From positions 82,184 to 146,183 of the forward strand of contig NZ_MCGB01000087.1 in the NCBI RefSeq assembly GCF_001699815.1: a stretch of 64,000 nt of DNA, given 5' to 3'. The DNA comes from Ralstonia pickettii. Its GTDB lineage: Bacteria; Pseudomonadota; Gammaproteobacteria; Burkholderiales; Burkholderiaceae. Positions 35,359 to 43,455 of this stretch are shown piece by piece. Positions within the stretch are counted from its first letter, which is position 1, and every line of letters starts with the position of its first letter. A program made the translations under genes and the position numbers. The notes under the pieces are model-generated. The model saw only the letters and a list, made by a program, of their open reading frames with translations, was not told where the DNA came from and did no database searches.

Positions 35359-36387
35359 TCAGCGCAGGGTCTTGAGCGCTTCGTCAACGAATGCGTTGGT
35401 ATAGGTCCGGTCGATCTTCACCGATCCGTAGCTCGGGTTGGCTGCCGCCAGGGTGCGCCATTCCTTCTCGGCACCGTCTTCCGGCATGCGTCCATCGTTG
35501 GCGAACATCGGAATCTCTTGCTTGAGCACCGTCAGATAGGCGGCACGATCCTTCCCGCTGATCTCCTTCGGGATGACCGCCAGGATCTCTTCAGGCGTAT
35601 GGGTGTTGATGTAGCGCAGCGTACGAACAAATGCCCGCGCCAGATGGCGAGCGATTTCCGGATGCGCCTGCACGCGCGCGCTCGACATGTACACCGTGCT
35701 CGACGGGAACAGCGCGCCCAGATTCCGGCGCGTGCCGTCAACCGTGGTCAGGTCGGCAAACACGGTGGCAACGCCTTTCGACTCATAGGCATCTCCGTCG
35801 GGGGTAGGGGCGACAACGAACTCTGCCCGCCCGTCGCGCAGCGCTTCGATGTTCCTCTCCTTCCCGTCCGTCCCGAGACGCGTGTAATCGCCGATGCCGT
35901 GTCCGCCTGCCAGCACCAGTGCGTTGGCCAGCGTGCTCTTCGACGAGCCAGCCCCGCCGGCAATAAAGCGCGCGCCCTTGAGGTCGGCTACGCTGCGGTA
36001 CTTCTCTTTTGCTTGGTTGGCCACCAGCACCTTGGCGCCAGGCGTGACACCCAGCGTGACCACCGCCTCGGTAGCGATGCCGCGCGACTGGTTGACCACG
36101 TTGTGGTGGTAGTACGCCATCACGGCGTCAACGCGGCCATCGTTAAGCATCTCGGCGGTCGATACGTCGTCACGGATGTTCATGACGGTCACGGTGGTCC
36201 GTCCATCGTTCAGATAGCCGAGGCGTTCGGCCAGAACCATGGGGAAATTGCGGATCGCCTTGATCTCGTCAACCAGCAGGACAATGCGCTCCGGCACAGC
36301 AACGGCATCAGAAAAAGCCGGCTCGGCAGCCAGCGCGCGGCCCGCAAGCAGGCCAAGGAACGTCAGGGCAACGATTCTGGTTTTCAT
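35359..36387 (-). CDS. NMT1-like periplasmic binding protein
   Basis: A 342-residue exported protein with signal peptide ending at GRALAAEP. The binding-protein fold shows VLAERLGYLNDGRTTVTVM, DLKGARFIAGGAGSSKSTL, and FVRTLRYINTHTPEEILAVI. The last stretch is nearly the same as in the importer's own binding protein at 22683 (FVKTLRYINTHSAAEI), so the two are paralogues. No second permease or ATPase is present, so this protein may share the importer at 23.7-25.4 kb or act as a sensor partner. GAGGA lies about 7 bp before the ATG. It follows the 36409 gene after 21 bp in the leftward operon. Confidence 0.83.
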   Translation of the reverse strand: MKTRIVALTFLGLLAGRALAAEPAFSDAVAVPERIVLLVDEIKAIRNFPMVLAERLGYLNDGRTTVTVMNIRDDVSTAEMLNDGRVDAVMAYYHHNVVNQSRGIATEAVVTLGVTPGAKVLVANQAKEKYRSVADLKGARFIAGGAGSSKSTLANALVLAGGHGIGDYTRLGTDGKERNIEALRDGRAEFVVAPTPDGDAYESKGVATVFADLTTVDGTRRNLGALFPSSTVYMSSARVQAHPEIARHLARAFVRTLRYINTHTPEEILAVIPKEISGKDRAAYLTVLKQEIPMFANDGRMPEDGAEKEWRTLAAANPSYGSVKIDRTYTNAFVDEALKTLR

Positions 36388-36408
36388 TGGAGAATCCTCA
36401 ACAGCGCG

Positions 36409-37206
36409 TTATTCATGGCTCACGGCGAGACGATCGGCGACCACCACCTGCAACTCCGTACGCACGTCTTTCTTGCCGTCGCTGATCGCCTTCCATTCCG
36501 GGTTGGCCTTCAGCCGCGCGCGCACTTTCGCGACGACCGCCTCACGCGCGCTCAACGCGGCTTCGTCCTTGTATTGCAGCACCACCATCGCGTTCCACGG
36601 GCGTCCGGCCGGGAACCGGCTCGTATAGAGCGAATACCCCTGCAGCACGCCCTCTTCCATCCATCCCTTGAACTGCGGAATGACATAGCCGTCTGCGTAC
36701 TTCTCATAGTCGGGCTCCGACACCAGCGTCTTGTAGGGGATGACCACGTACACCGCATGCGCAGACTTGCCATCCAACGATGCCAGCCGCTTCATATCGA
36801 CCGGTGTTGTGTGGATCGAGGTCGTGACCGTCGCCGCCTCCTTCGGAAGGCCCGCTGGTCGTGTCCGCTCGATGTCTCGCCAGCGATACAGGTCGTCCGG
36901 TGTAGCGAATGTCAGCACGGCCAAGGCATCCCAGTTGTCCGAATCGGCGTAGCGATTGAAGAGCAGGTTGTACTGCTTGATCCGTCCGTCCCGCTTCCAG
37001 CGCGCAAGCTCGAGCGCGGTCGACCGCTCCATCGCCCGACGAAGCGCCGGCCGGTTCGCGGGAGTGGTCTGGTAGGTGATGATCAGTGACTGCGCCTCGC
37101 TGGCGGCAGGCTCCGCCGCACCGGAAACGCCGGCATGAAGTGCCCCCATCAGCGCGGCGACAGCTCCGACGGTGCGCGCGATTGCTCGAATCGAGTTGAG
37201 TGCCAT
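36409..37206 (-). CDS. Exported protein with two alpha/beta-barrel-like modules
   Basis: A 265-residue protein with a signal peptide ending near VSGAAEP. It seems to contain two ferredoxin-like (dimeric alpha/beta-barrel) modules: SLIITYQTTPANRPALRRAM with WDALAVLTFA, and AVYVVIPYKTLVSEPDYEKY with WNAMVVLQYKDEAALS. In cytoplasmic relatives this fold includes ABM monooxygenases and heme-degrading enzymes, but here it is exported and no catalytic residues can be named. The start is the ATG of MALNSIRAIAR; longer versions run into the ferredoxin-reductase gene. It lies in the PepSY/reductase operon, so a role in handling the imported compound in the periplasm is possible. Confidence 0.7.
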   Translation of the reverse strand: MALNSIRAIARTVGAVAALMGALHAGVSGAAEPAASEAQSLIITYQTTPANRPALRRAMERSTALELARWKRDGRIKQYNLLFNRYADSDNWDALAVLTFATPDDLYRWRDIERTRPAGLPKEAATVTTSIHTTPVDMKRLASLDGKSAHAVYVVIPYKTLVSEPDYEKYADGYVIPQFKGWMEEGVLQGYSLYTSRFPAGRPWNAMVVLQYKDEAALSAREAVVAKVRARLKANPEWKAISDGKKDVRTELQVVVADRLAVSHE

Positions 37207-37280
37207 GAGTATTCCGTCAGGACGACATCGTAAGAAAACAAGAAACTGCGGCCCGCGTGGTGCGGGCATCCCCGAGGCGG

Positions 37281-38159
37281 TCAGATGTCCAGCACAAGAA
37301 GCTCGCCCTTGGCGCGCGAGCAGCACGGCGTGAAGTGCCCGCTCCTCTGCCGCTGCGCGTCCGTGAGCACGCAATCGAGATGTTCCACCTCTCCGGCAAT
37401 CACCCGCGTGACACACGTGCCGCAGACGCCCGCCTCGCAAGAGGTCGGAATCTTCACGCCGTGCTCGGCCAGTAACGCGGTGACCGTCATGTGCTGGGGC
37501 ACCCGGTAGACCTTGCCGGTGCTGGCGAGCTGCACATCAAAGGCATGCGTGGTGGAGGGCTTGCCCAGAATGGGCCCGAAGCGTTCGCAGTGCAGTTGCC
37601 GCTCCGGCCAGCCACGTTGCCGTGCGGCGGTCAGTACCGCATGGACGAAACCCGACGGTCCGCACACATACACGTGCGTACCGGCCGGCTGCCTGTCGAG
37701 CACCTGTTCGACATTGATCCGGGGCAGCGGACCAGCATCGCTGAAGTAATACGTCACCCGGCGTGCAAACGGTGCCTGCGCAAGCCGCTGCAGAAAGGCT
37801 GCCCGGGGCCGCGAGCGCGCGCAGTAGTGCATTTCGAACTCCGCCGCGCGGCGCGACAGCCGCTCCGCCATGCTCACGATGGGCGTGATACCGATGCCAC
37901 CCGCAAGCAGCAGCGAATGCGGCGCGGACTCGTCCAGCGCAAAGCGGTTGCTGGGCTTGCCGATCTCCAGCAAGTCCCCTTCGCGAATGTGCTCGTGCAT
38001 CGCAATCGATCCGCCGCGCGAAGGATCGGTCCGCAGTACTGCAATCACATAACGGTGCTGCTCCTGCGGGTCATTGCACAGCGAGTACTGGCGCACCATA
38101 CCGTTGCTCAAGTGCACATCGATATGCGCACCTGCAGTGAACTGCGGCAGCTTTTTCCC
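37281..38159 (-). CDS. PDR-type flavin/2Fe-2S reductase module, continuation of the PepSY protein
   Basis: About 290 residues homologous to phthalate-dioxygenase-reductase-type enzymes. FMN/FAD-binding block: GAHIDVHLSNGMVRQYSLC. NAD-binding block: LLLAGGIGITPIVSMAERL and YVCGPSGFVHAVL. C-terminal plant-type ferredoxin: IPTSCEAGVCGTCVTRVIAGE and FTPCCSRAKG, with the four cysteines. The normal first 25 residues of such a reductase are missing from this frame; they are encoded in the -1-related frame at the end of the PepSY gene (RLVVRVAKKMKEADAVCAFELV). A -1 slip at 38153-38159 joins both exactly. No convincing independent start is seen, so this is best read as the second half of a fused PepSY-reductase of about 684 residues. 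Confidence 0.78.
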   Translation of the reverse strand, partial: GKKLPQFTAGAHIDVHLSNGMVRQYSLCNDPQEQHRYVIAVLRTDPSRGGSIAMHEHIREGDLLEIGKPSNRFALDESAPHSLLLAGGIGITPIVSMAERLSRRAAEFEMHYCARSRPRAAFLQRLAQAPFARRVTYYFSDAGPLPRINVEQVLDRQPAGTHVYVCGPSGFVHAVLTAARQRGWPERQLHCERFGPILGKPSTTHAFDVQLASTGKVYRVPQHMTVTALLAEHGVKIPTSCEAGVCGTCVTRVIAGEVEHLDCVLTDAQRQRSGHFTPCCSRAKGELLVLDI

Positions 38160-39334
38160 GGCCGGTGCACCAGCTCGAATGCGCAGACGGCATCCGCTTC
38201 CTTCATCTTCTTCGCAACACGCACCACCAGGCGTGAGCGGTTCGACGTACTGCGCCGCATCCGACGCAGGGTGTTGCAGATACCGGTGTAAGCCAGCACG
38301 GGCACGCAAAGCGCACCGAACATGAGGAGCAATTTACCGAACACGCCGCCGACCAGGCCGGTGTGCCACGACAGCAGCCAAAAGTAGAGCTTGTGCCCCA
38401 GACTGCTTTGCGCGTAAGGAACGTACTTCAGCACCTTCCCCGTATACGCATCCAGGTACAGCATCGTGCGTGCGTTTGCGTGCGGCGCATCGCGGTCGAT
38501 CAGGTACATCTCGACCGGCGCACGCGGCTTTTCCGGAATGTGCATCAGCGCATCGCGCGGCTGGGGCGAAAGCGACAGCGCTGTCTGCCAGAACCGCTCA
38601 AGCGGCAGGTGCGTTGCGCCGGTCGCGGGCACCTCCGACTTTGGCGGCTTGGCGGGTGTAGGTGAACCAACGAGCGTGTACAGACCATGCGCATACCAGT
38701 CGAACGCCTGCGGCAGGCCGCTCAGCACCATCGACAGCAGGATCAGACTGCCATAGATGCCCGCCGTCCGATGCAGGCGATATGTCGACACCGCGCGCGT
38801 CGTTCCGGATCTGAGCGAGAACGCATCCCGCCAGCCACTGCGCGGCCACCACAACATCGCGCCACCACAGACCAGCAGCACGCCAAACACCATCGCGCTT
38901 GTCCCGGTGATGAGGCTGCCGTTCTTCATGAAGCGGAAGCGGTGAATCTTTTCAATGGTGCCGAGCAGACCGCCATAGCGAGCCCGCTCGCCCAGCACAG
39001 CGCCGGTACATGGATTGAGGTAGACGAAATGCTGATCAGTGAACCGGACCATCGCAGACGGCATGCGCGGTGCATTGGGCTCGCCAGCAACCAGCCGGAC
39101 GTAGTCGAGCGTTGCGATGGGCCGCAGCGCGGCTGCATTGGCTGTGAGCGTGTCGACCGGCACGCGGCCCGTGCAGGTCGGCACCGTCAGCAGTTCGCGA
39201 TTGAACACCGGCTCCAGTTCTGGACGGAATGCGATCGATGCCCCTGTCACGGCCATCAGCAGGATCACGAGCCCAACCGTCAAGCCGGAATAGCGATGCA
39301 TCTGAAGGAGGCGGGACCGGAAAGCGGGTGTCAT
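38108..39334 (-). CDS. PepSY-associated transmembrane protein (putative reductase subunit)
   Basis: A 408-residue inner-membrane protein with about four helices and PepSY modules: LLQMHRYSGLTVGLVILLMA, LGTIEKIHRFRFM, YRLHRTAGIYGSLILL and LSWHTGLVGGVFGKLLL. Conserved histidines in these helices suggest heme or electron transfer, as in PepSY proteins next to ferric-siderophore receptors. The last ~30 residues are not PepSY sequence but the beginning of a PDR-type reductase, followed by a frameshifted stop at 38108. The ATG at 39334 fits the family start; a GTG at 39379 would lie only 4 bp from the TTCA repeats. It is the first gene of a leftward operon. Confidence 0.8.
   Translation of the reverse strand: MTPAFRSRLLQMHRYSGLTVGLVILLMAVTGASIAFRPELEPVFNRELLTVPTCTGRVPVDTLTANAAALRPIATLDYVRLVAGEPNAPRMPSAMVRFTDQHFVYLNPCTGAVLGERARYGGLLGTIEKIHRFRFMKNGSLITGTSAMVFGVLLVCGGAMLWWPRSGWRDAFSLRSGTTRAVSTYRLHRTAGIYGSLILLSMVLSGLPQAFDWYAHGLYTLVGSPTPAKPPKSEVPATGATHLPLERFWQTALSLSPQPRDALMHIPEKPRAPVEMYLIDRDAPHANARTMLYLDAYTGKVLKYVPYAQSSLGHKLYFWLLSWHTGLVGGVFGKLLLMFGALCVPVLAYTGICNTLRRMRRSTSNRSRLVVRVAKKMKEADAVCAFELVHRPGKSCRSSLQVRISMCT
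38153..38159 (-). other. Candidate -1 frameshift site G_GGA_AAA
   Basis: In the PepSY frame the codons are ..G GGA AAA AGC, which fits the X_XXY_YYZ slippery pattern. Slipping back by one base gives GGG AAA AAG CTG and continues as KKLPQFTAGAHIDV, restoring the normal reductase spacing after FELV. An undercounted A in the A5 run would give the same protein, so a base-call error or a mutation is equally compatible. Confidence 0.5.
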
Positions 39335-39382
39335 GCGCGGCTCGGTTGATGACTGTTCATGCCGCCATTCTTGGTTCACGAA

Positions 39383-39399
39383 CCTGAACGGAAACTGAA
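39383..39399 (-). promoter_or_regulatory. Putative response-regulator site before the PepSY operon
   Basis: On the minus strand TTCAGTTTCCG is followed by TTCAGGTTCG, two TTCAG half-sites with an 11-bp period, as at 22.58 and 32.19 kb. Seen from the plus strand the site contains the same CCTGAACG octamer. If it overlaps the -35 region, the ATG at 39334 is the natural start. Confidence 0.45.
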
Positions 39400-39708
39400 T
39401 CCTGGGAGAAAGTCAGGGTAAGTCCTAAGGGGACTTCAAAACACACGCGATCCGGCCCTAAAGTGGCCACAGGATGTCTGGGATTGGGGTGAGGACCTGT
39501 CTGGTTCGCCCACAATGCAGCGAGGGGTCATCAGCGCGTCAAGCCTGCTTGACCTTGGAGCTTCGCATCGTCTCAGTGCCGACCAAGTTATCGGAATCAA
39601 ACACGACAGGTAGCCTCTTTCGAGCCAGAATCGGATGAGGAGGATGGCTCTCGACTCAGTTCAAACCTCACGATATCCGCCTGCATCGATCATGTTGGTG
39701 AGAACGTA
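39400..39708. other. Gap of about 310 bp, no gene seen
   Basis: DNA between the PepSY operon promoter and the HAD relic. No open frame with family resemblance, no repeats and no RNA gene were noticed. Confidence 0.45.
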
Positions 39709-40240
39709 GTGACGCTTCAACTGGTCGCGCGCACCCTGTACCTGTTTCGACGGGACATCGATCGCTTGCCGCAGCGGCATCTTCGGACGGAAACCAGACG
39801 AAGCACGAGTCAAGATGCTGGCCGCAAAATTCGGTGGACGGCTCTTGGAGCGCGTTCATACATGCTCCCTGCTTCCTGGAGCAAAACCATTCCTTGCAAA
39901 TCGGCATGGTCATCAATCGCTGCATCTGATCTGCGGCACCCGCCAGAGGGACCTGGACACGATCGTCGCACGGCTAGGATTGACGCACGACTTTGACAGC
40001 ATCGTCGGCGCCCCCACCGGAAAGCGAGATGCCTTCTTGTCCATCCTCGTGGGAGATCAAATGCTTCCGCATCAAGCGTTAGCCATCGGCGATTCGATGA
40101 CTGAACTACGGGCAGCACAAGCACTTCGCATCCCGTTCATTGGAATCGCTAGTCCAGATGCGCCGGACACGTTTCCTGCCGAAACGGTCGTCCTACCCAA
40201 CCTTGCGGCGGCCGACGCTATGTGGAACTGCGGCCGGTAA
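39709..40240 (+). pseudogene. Decayed HAD-family phosphatase gene
   Basis: From 39746 one frame reads FDGTSIACRSGIFGRKPDEAR, ICGTRQRDLDTIVARLGL, APTGKRDAFLSILVGD and ALAIGDSMTELRAAQALRIPF, i.e. HAD motifs II to IV of a phosphoglycolate-phosphatase-like enzyme. The preceding ARTLYLF, which should run directly into the catalytic DxDGT, is in a different frame, and the first aspartate pair is lost. A short insertion plus a small deletion around 39747 explains this. The nucleophile is missing, so the product should be inactive. Confidence 0.65.
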
Positions 40241-40355
40241 GTAGCAGAAAATCAGCACGTGTGCCTCGGTGGTGAGCCGTCGACATCGATCCCAGACACA
40301 TGGTGCCAACAGCGCAAGATCTCCCAATGGTGTGCGCCAGTCTCACGCGCTGGCG

Positions 40356-40383
40356 ATAAAAATAGCCGGTCCAAAAGACCGGC
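40356..40383 (-). terminator. Terminator of the degP-like gene
   Basis: On the minus strand GCCGGTC, a short TTTTG loop and GACCGGC are followed by TATTTTTATC. It lies about 125 bp after the protease stop. Between it and the stop is a very A+T-rich stretch. Confidence 0.7.
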
Positions 40384-40506
40384 CATCCTGAAGACACTAC
40401 TTCCAGAACTTCAAAAATTCCACATGAATTCTATATTTTACGAATGAAAACCCTTTTTTAACTATGAGGACTATTTTTTAATCCGATAACGGCGCCAGGA
40501 TTTGCG

Positions 40507-41988
40507 TCAGCCCAGATCCACAGGCACAAAAATCTTCGTATCGTCACGCTGCACCAGCAGGGCGACATGCTTGCCGGCGCGGTCCACCAGCGTGCGCAGC
40601 TCCTGCACCGACGACACTGGCGTGCCGTTGAGCGACAGGATCACGTCGCCCGGTTGGATGCCGACCTTGGCCGACGGGCCGGTCACGTCCATCACCACCA
40701 GGCCGCCGGGCAGGCCGTTCTGGCGCTTCTCTTCCGGTTGCAGCGGCCGCACCGCCAGGCCCAGGCGGCCTTGGTCCGGCGCCGCCTTTTCACTGGACGC
40801 CACTTTGGCATCCTTGGCGGCGCCCACGGTCACAGTCAGTGTGGTCGGCTTGCCCTGGCGGATGATCTGCAGCGGCACAGTAGAGCCCGGCTTGATGTCG
40901 GCCACCTGTTCGGGCAGATCGCCCGACCGGTCGATACGTGCATCGCCAATCTGCAGGATCACGTCGCCAGGTTGCAGGCCGGCCTTGGCTGCGGGGCCGC
41001 CGTCTTCCACCGAGTTCACCAATGCGCCTTCCGGCTTGGGCAGCTTGAAGGAATCGGCAAGCGACTGGTCGACCTCCTGCACCGCAATGCCCAGGCGGCC
41101 ACGCGTGACCTTGCCGGTGGACACAAGCTGCTGCTCCACCTTCATCGCCACATCGATCGGCACGGCAAACGACAGGCCCTGGTAGCCGCCGGTCTGGCTG
41201 TAGATCTGCGAGTTGATGCCGATCACCTCGCCGCGCTGGTTGAACAGCGGGCCGCCCGAGTTGCCGGGGTTCACGGCCACATCGGTCTGGATGAAGGGCA
41301 CATAGGTGTCGTCCGGCAGCGAGCGCGACTTGGCACTCACGATGCCCGCCGTGACGGTGTTCTCGAAACCGTACGGCGAACCGATGGCCAGCACGGGCTC
41401 GCCCACCTTGGTGTTGGCGGGGCTGCCGATCTGCACCACCGGCAGGTTCTTGGCCGAGATGCGCAGCACTGCCACGTCGGATTGCTTATCGACCCCCAGC
41501 ACCTTGGCCTTGAACTCGCGGCGGTCGGTCAGCTTGACGTTGACCTCCTGCGCGCCATCCACCACGTGGGCGTTGGTGAGGATCAGCCCATCTGCCGAGA
41601 CGATGAAACCCGAGCCCAGACCGCGCACGATCTGGTCGCCACGCTGCTGCGGCATCTGCGGCATGAACCGCTTGAAGAATTCGGAGAACGGATCATCCGG
41701 GCTCATGCCGGGCGGCAGGCCCTGCATGCTGGTGCGCTGGGCATGCGCGGTGGTGCTGATGTTAACCACGGCCGGGCCGTAACGGTCGACGATGCCGGAG
41801 AAGTCCATGGGCGCTGCCACGGCCACCGGCGCCACGCCGGAAGCGGGCGCGGTCGTTGCCGTTGCGGTGGCAACGGGTGCCGCCACCGCACGTGAAATCA
41901 TGTCTTTCTGAAGATAGGCATAGCCGCCTGCAACGGCGACCACAGCGGCCAGGCCAGCCGCACTGCGTGCCAGGGTTTGACGCGTCAT
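40507..41988 (-). CDS. degP: DegP/MucD-type periplasmic serine protease
   Basis: A 493-residue Do-family (HtrA) protease and chaperone for misfolded envelope proteins. The N-terminal hydrophobic segment is a signal peptide or anchor followed by an Ala/Thr/Pro-rich linker. The trypsin-like domain has the catalytic triad in LTNAHVVDG (His), KQSDVAVLRI (Asp) and NPGNSGGPLF (Ser). Two PDZ domains follow (GRLGIAVQEVDQ...GLQPGDVILQIG, and GIQPGDVILSLNG). All catalytic residues are present. GAGAGGAC precedes the ATG. It lies after the response-regulator/kinase pair on the same strand, with a PmrA/QseB-like box about 90-105 bp upstream, so stress induction through that pair is likely. Confidence 0.93.
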   Translation of the reverse strand: MTRQTLARSAAGLAAVVAVAGGYAYLQKDMISRAVAAPVATATATTAPASGVAPVAVAAPMDFSGIVDRYGPAVVNISTTAHAQRTSMQGLPPGMSPDDPFSEFFKRFMPQMPQQRGDQIVRGLGSGFIVSADGLILTNAHVVDGAQEVNVKLTDRREFKAKVLGVDKQSDVAVLRISAKNLPVVQIGSPANTKVGEPVLAIGSPYGFENTVTAGIVSAKSRSLPDDTYVPFIQTDVAVNPGNSGGPLFNQRGEVIGINSQIYSQTGGYQGLSFAVPIDVAMKVEQQLVSTGKVTRGRLGIAVQEVDQSLADSFKLPKPEGALVNSVEDGGPAAKAGLQPGDVILQIGDARIDRSGDLPEQVADIKPGSTVPLQIIRQGKPTTLTVTVGAAKDAKVASSEKAAPDQGRLGLAVRPLQPEEKRQNGLPGGLVVMDVTGPSAKVGIQPGDVILSLNGTPVSSVQELRTLVDRAGKHVALLVQRDDTKIFVPVDLG

Positions 41989-42077
41989 TGTCGTGTCCTC
42001 TCTTGCTGAGCACGAGGGTCACGGCCTGCGGAGTCGCCGGCCGTGCCCATCGGTTGAAGGCATCGTAGGCGGGCAAA

Positions 42078-42093
42078 CTTAAACGAGACTTAA
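42078..42093 (-). promoter_or_regulatory. PmrA/QseB-like box upstream of degP
   Basis: CTTAA at 42078 and CTTAA at 42089 form a direct repeat with 11-bp period inside the longer repeat ACTTAAACG. CTTAA-N6-CTTAA is the known target pattern of PmrA/QseB-type regulators. It stands between the kinase gene and degP. Confidence 0.6.
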
Positions 42094-42135
42094 ACGTGGA
42101 CGGCGTACGCGGACATCACACGAAACAAAATGTTT

Positions 42136-43452
42136 CTACGTGTTGGCCTTGAAGGGGAAACGCAGCACCACGCGCAAGCCGCCGCCTTCGCGCGCTTCCA
42201 GCGCCAGGGTAGCGTCATGCGCCTGCGCGATCTCCCGAACGATGGCGAGCCCCAGGCCGCTGCCTCCGGTGGGCGCCTGCGCGGGACGATAGAACCGATC
42301 GAGCACGCGCTCGCGTTCCTCCGCGGGGATGCCCGGGCCGTTGTCCTCGACCACGAGCTGCGCGCCGCCGTCGGGCGTGTGTGCGGTCGACACATCGACG
42401 CGCGCACCGCGCGGGCAGTAGTTCAGCGCGTTGTCGACAAGGTTCACCAGCAGCACGCGCAGCGCATCGGCATTACCGATGACGGATGCGGGCTGCGACT
42501 CCACCGCGATCCCCAGGTCAATGCCCTTGAGCACTGCCGCCGGTGAAAGTTCGGCAACCACATCGGCCGCCACGGCGTCGAGCGCAACCGTTGCGCGCTG
42601 CGTATCGGCAGCGCCCGGCTCCTGCCGCGCGAGCGTCAGCAACTGGCCAACGAGGCGAATCATGCGTTCCACACCACGATGCAGATCGGCGTGCGCGGCG
42701 CGGCGTTCGTCTTCGTTCTCGGCACGGTCGGCCACCTGCAGCTGCAGCTTGAGCGCAGCCAGAGGCGTACGCAGCGCGTGGGCGGCGTCGGCGACGAACG
42801 CGCGCTGGTGCGCAAGTGCGGTGCCGAGTCGCGCCAGCAGATCGTTCAACGCATTCGTCAGCGGGCGGATCTCGTCAGGCAACCCCTGCGTGGGCAACGG
42901 CGAGAGCGCTGCCGCATCGCGCGCCTGCACCTGCCTGGCCACCGAGCCCAGCGGCGCCAGCCCGCGCCCGACCGCCAGCCAGACGATCCAGCCCAGCAGC
43001 GGCAGCAGGATCAGCAACGGGGCCACCGTGCGCAACGCCATGCGCGCCGCCACCTCGTGCCGCGCGCTATAAGGCTGGGCGATCTGCACTACGGCAGGCC
43101 CGAAGGCGACGCTGTAGATGCGCCACGGGCCTTCCGGCGTATTTGCGTCGGAAAAGCCCAGCTCCGCCTGGTCCGGCAGATTGGGTCGCGCGTGAGAGAG
43201 ATACAGGCTGCGGCCGGTGCCGTCCCAGATGCGGATCACCACATCGTCGTCACGCGCAATGCCGGCAAGCGCCGGCGGCGGCGGGTCGATCCACTGACTC
43301 GGCAGCGCGGCGGCCACCTGCTGCATCTGGTAGTCGAACAGCGCGTTGGCTTCCTGGCGTGCCTGCGCGTAGATCAGGCCGGTGGCGATGACGATGCCCG
43401 CCAGCAGGCCGCCGGCCAGCCACCACAGCAGGGTTTTACGGATCGATTGCAT
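42136..43452 (-). CDS. Sensor histidine kinase (QseC/TctE-like)
   Basis: A 438-residue membrane kinase. Transmembrane helices at about 10-30 and 145-167 bracket a periplasmic region of about 110 residues. The phosphoacceptor motif is ADAAHALRTPLAAL (an Ala where Glu is usual after the His), followed by NLVDNAL, EDNGPGIP and GGSGLGLAIV. It begins 3 bp after the response-regulator stop and is co-transcribed with it. The cognate target box is placed before degP, suggesting envelope-stress or cation sensing, as for QseC/PmrB relatives; the actual stimulus is unknown. Confidence 0.9.
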   Translation of the reverse strand: MQSIRKTLLWWLAGGLLAGIVIATGLIYAQARQEANALFDYQMQQVAAALPSQWIDPPPPALAGIARDDDVVIRIWDGTGRSLYLSHARPNLPDQAELGFSDANTPEGPWRIYSVAFGPAVVQIAQPYSARHEVAARMALRTVAPLLILLPLLGWIVWLAVGRGLAPLGSVARQVQARDAAALSPLPTQGLPDEIRPLTNALNDLLARLGTALAHQRAFVADAAHALRTPLAALKLQLQVADRAENEDERRAAHADLHRGVERMIRLVGQLLTLARQEPGAADTQRATVALDAVAADVVAELSPAAVLKGIDLGIAVESQPASVIGNADALRVLLVNLVDNALNYCPRGARVDVSTAHTPDGGAQLVVEDNGPGIPAEERERVLDRFYRPAQAPTGGSGLGLAIVREIAQAHDATLALEAREGGGLRVVLRFPFKANT

Positions 43453-43455
43453 GGC

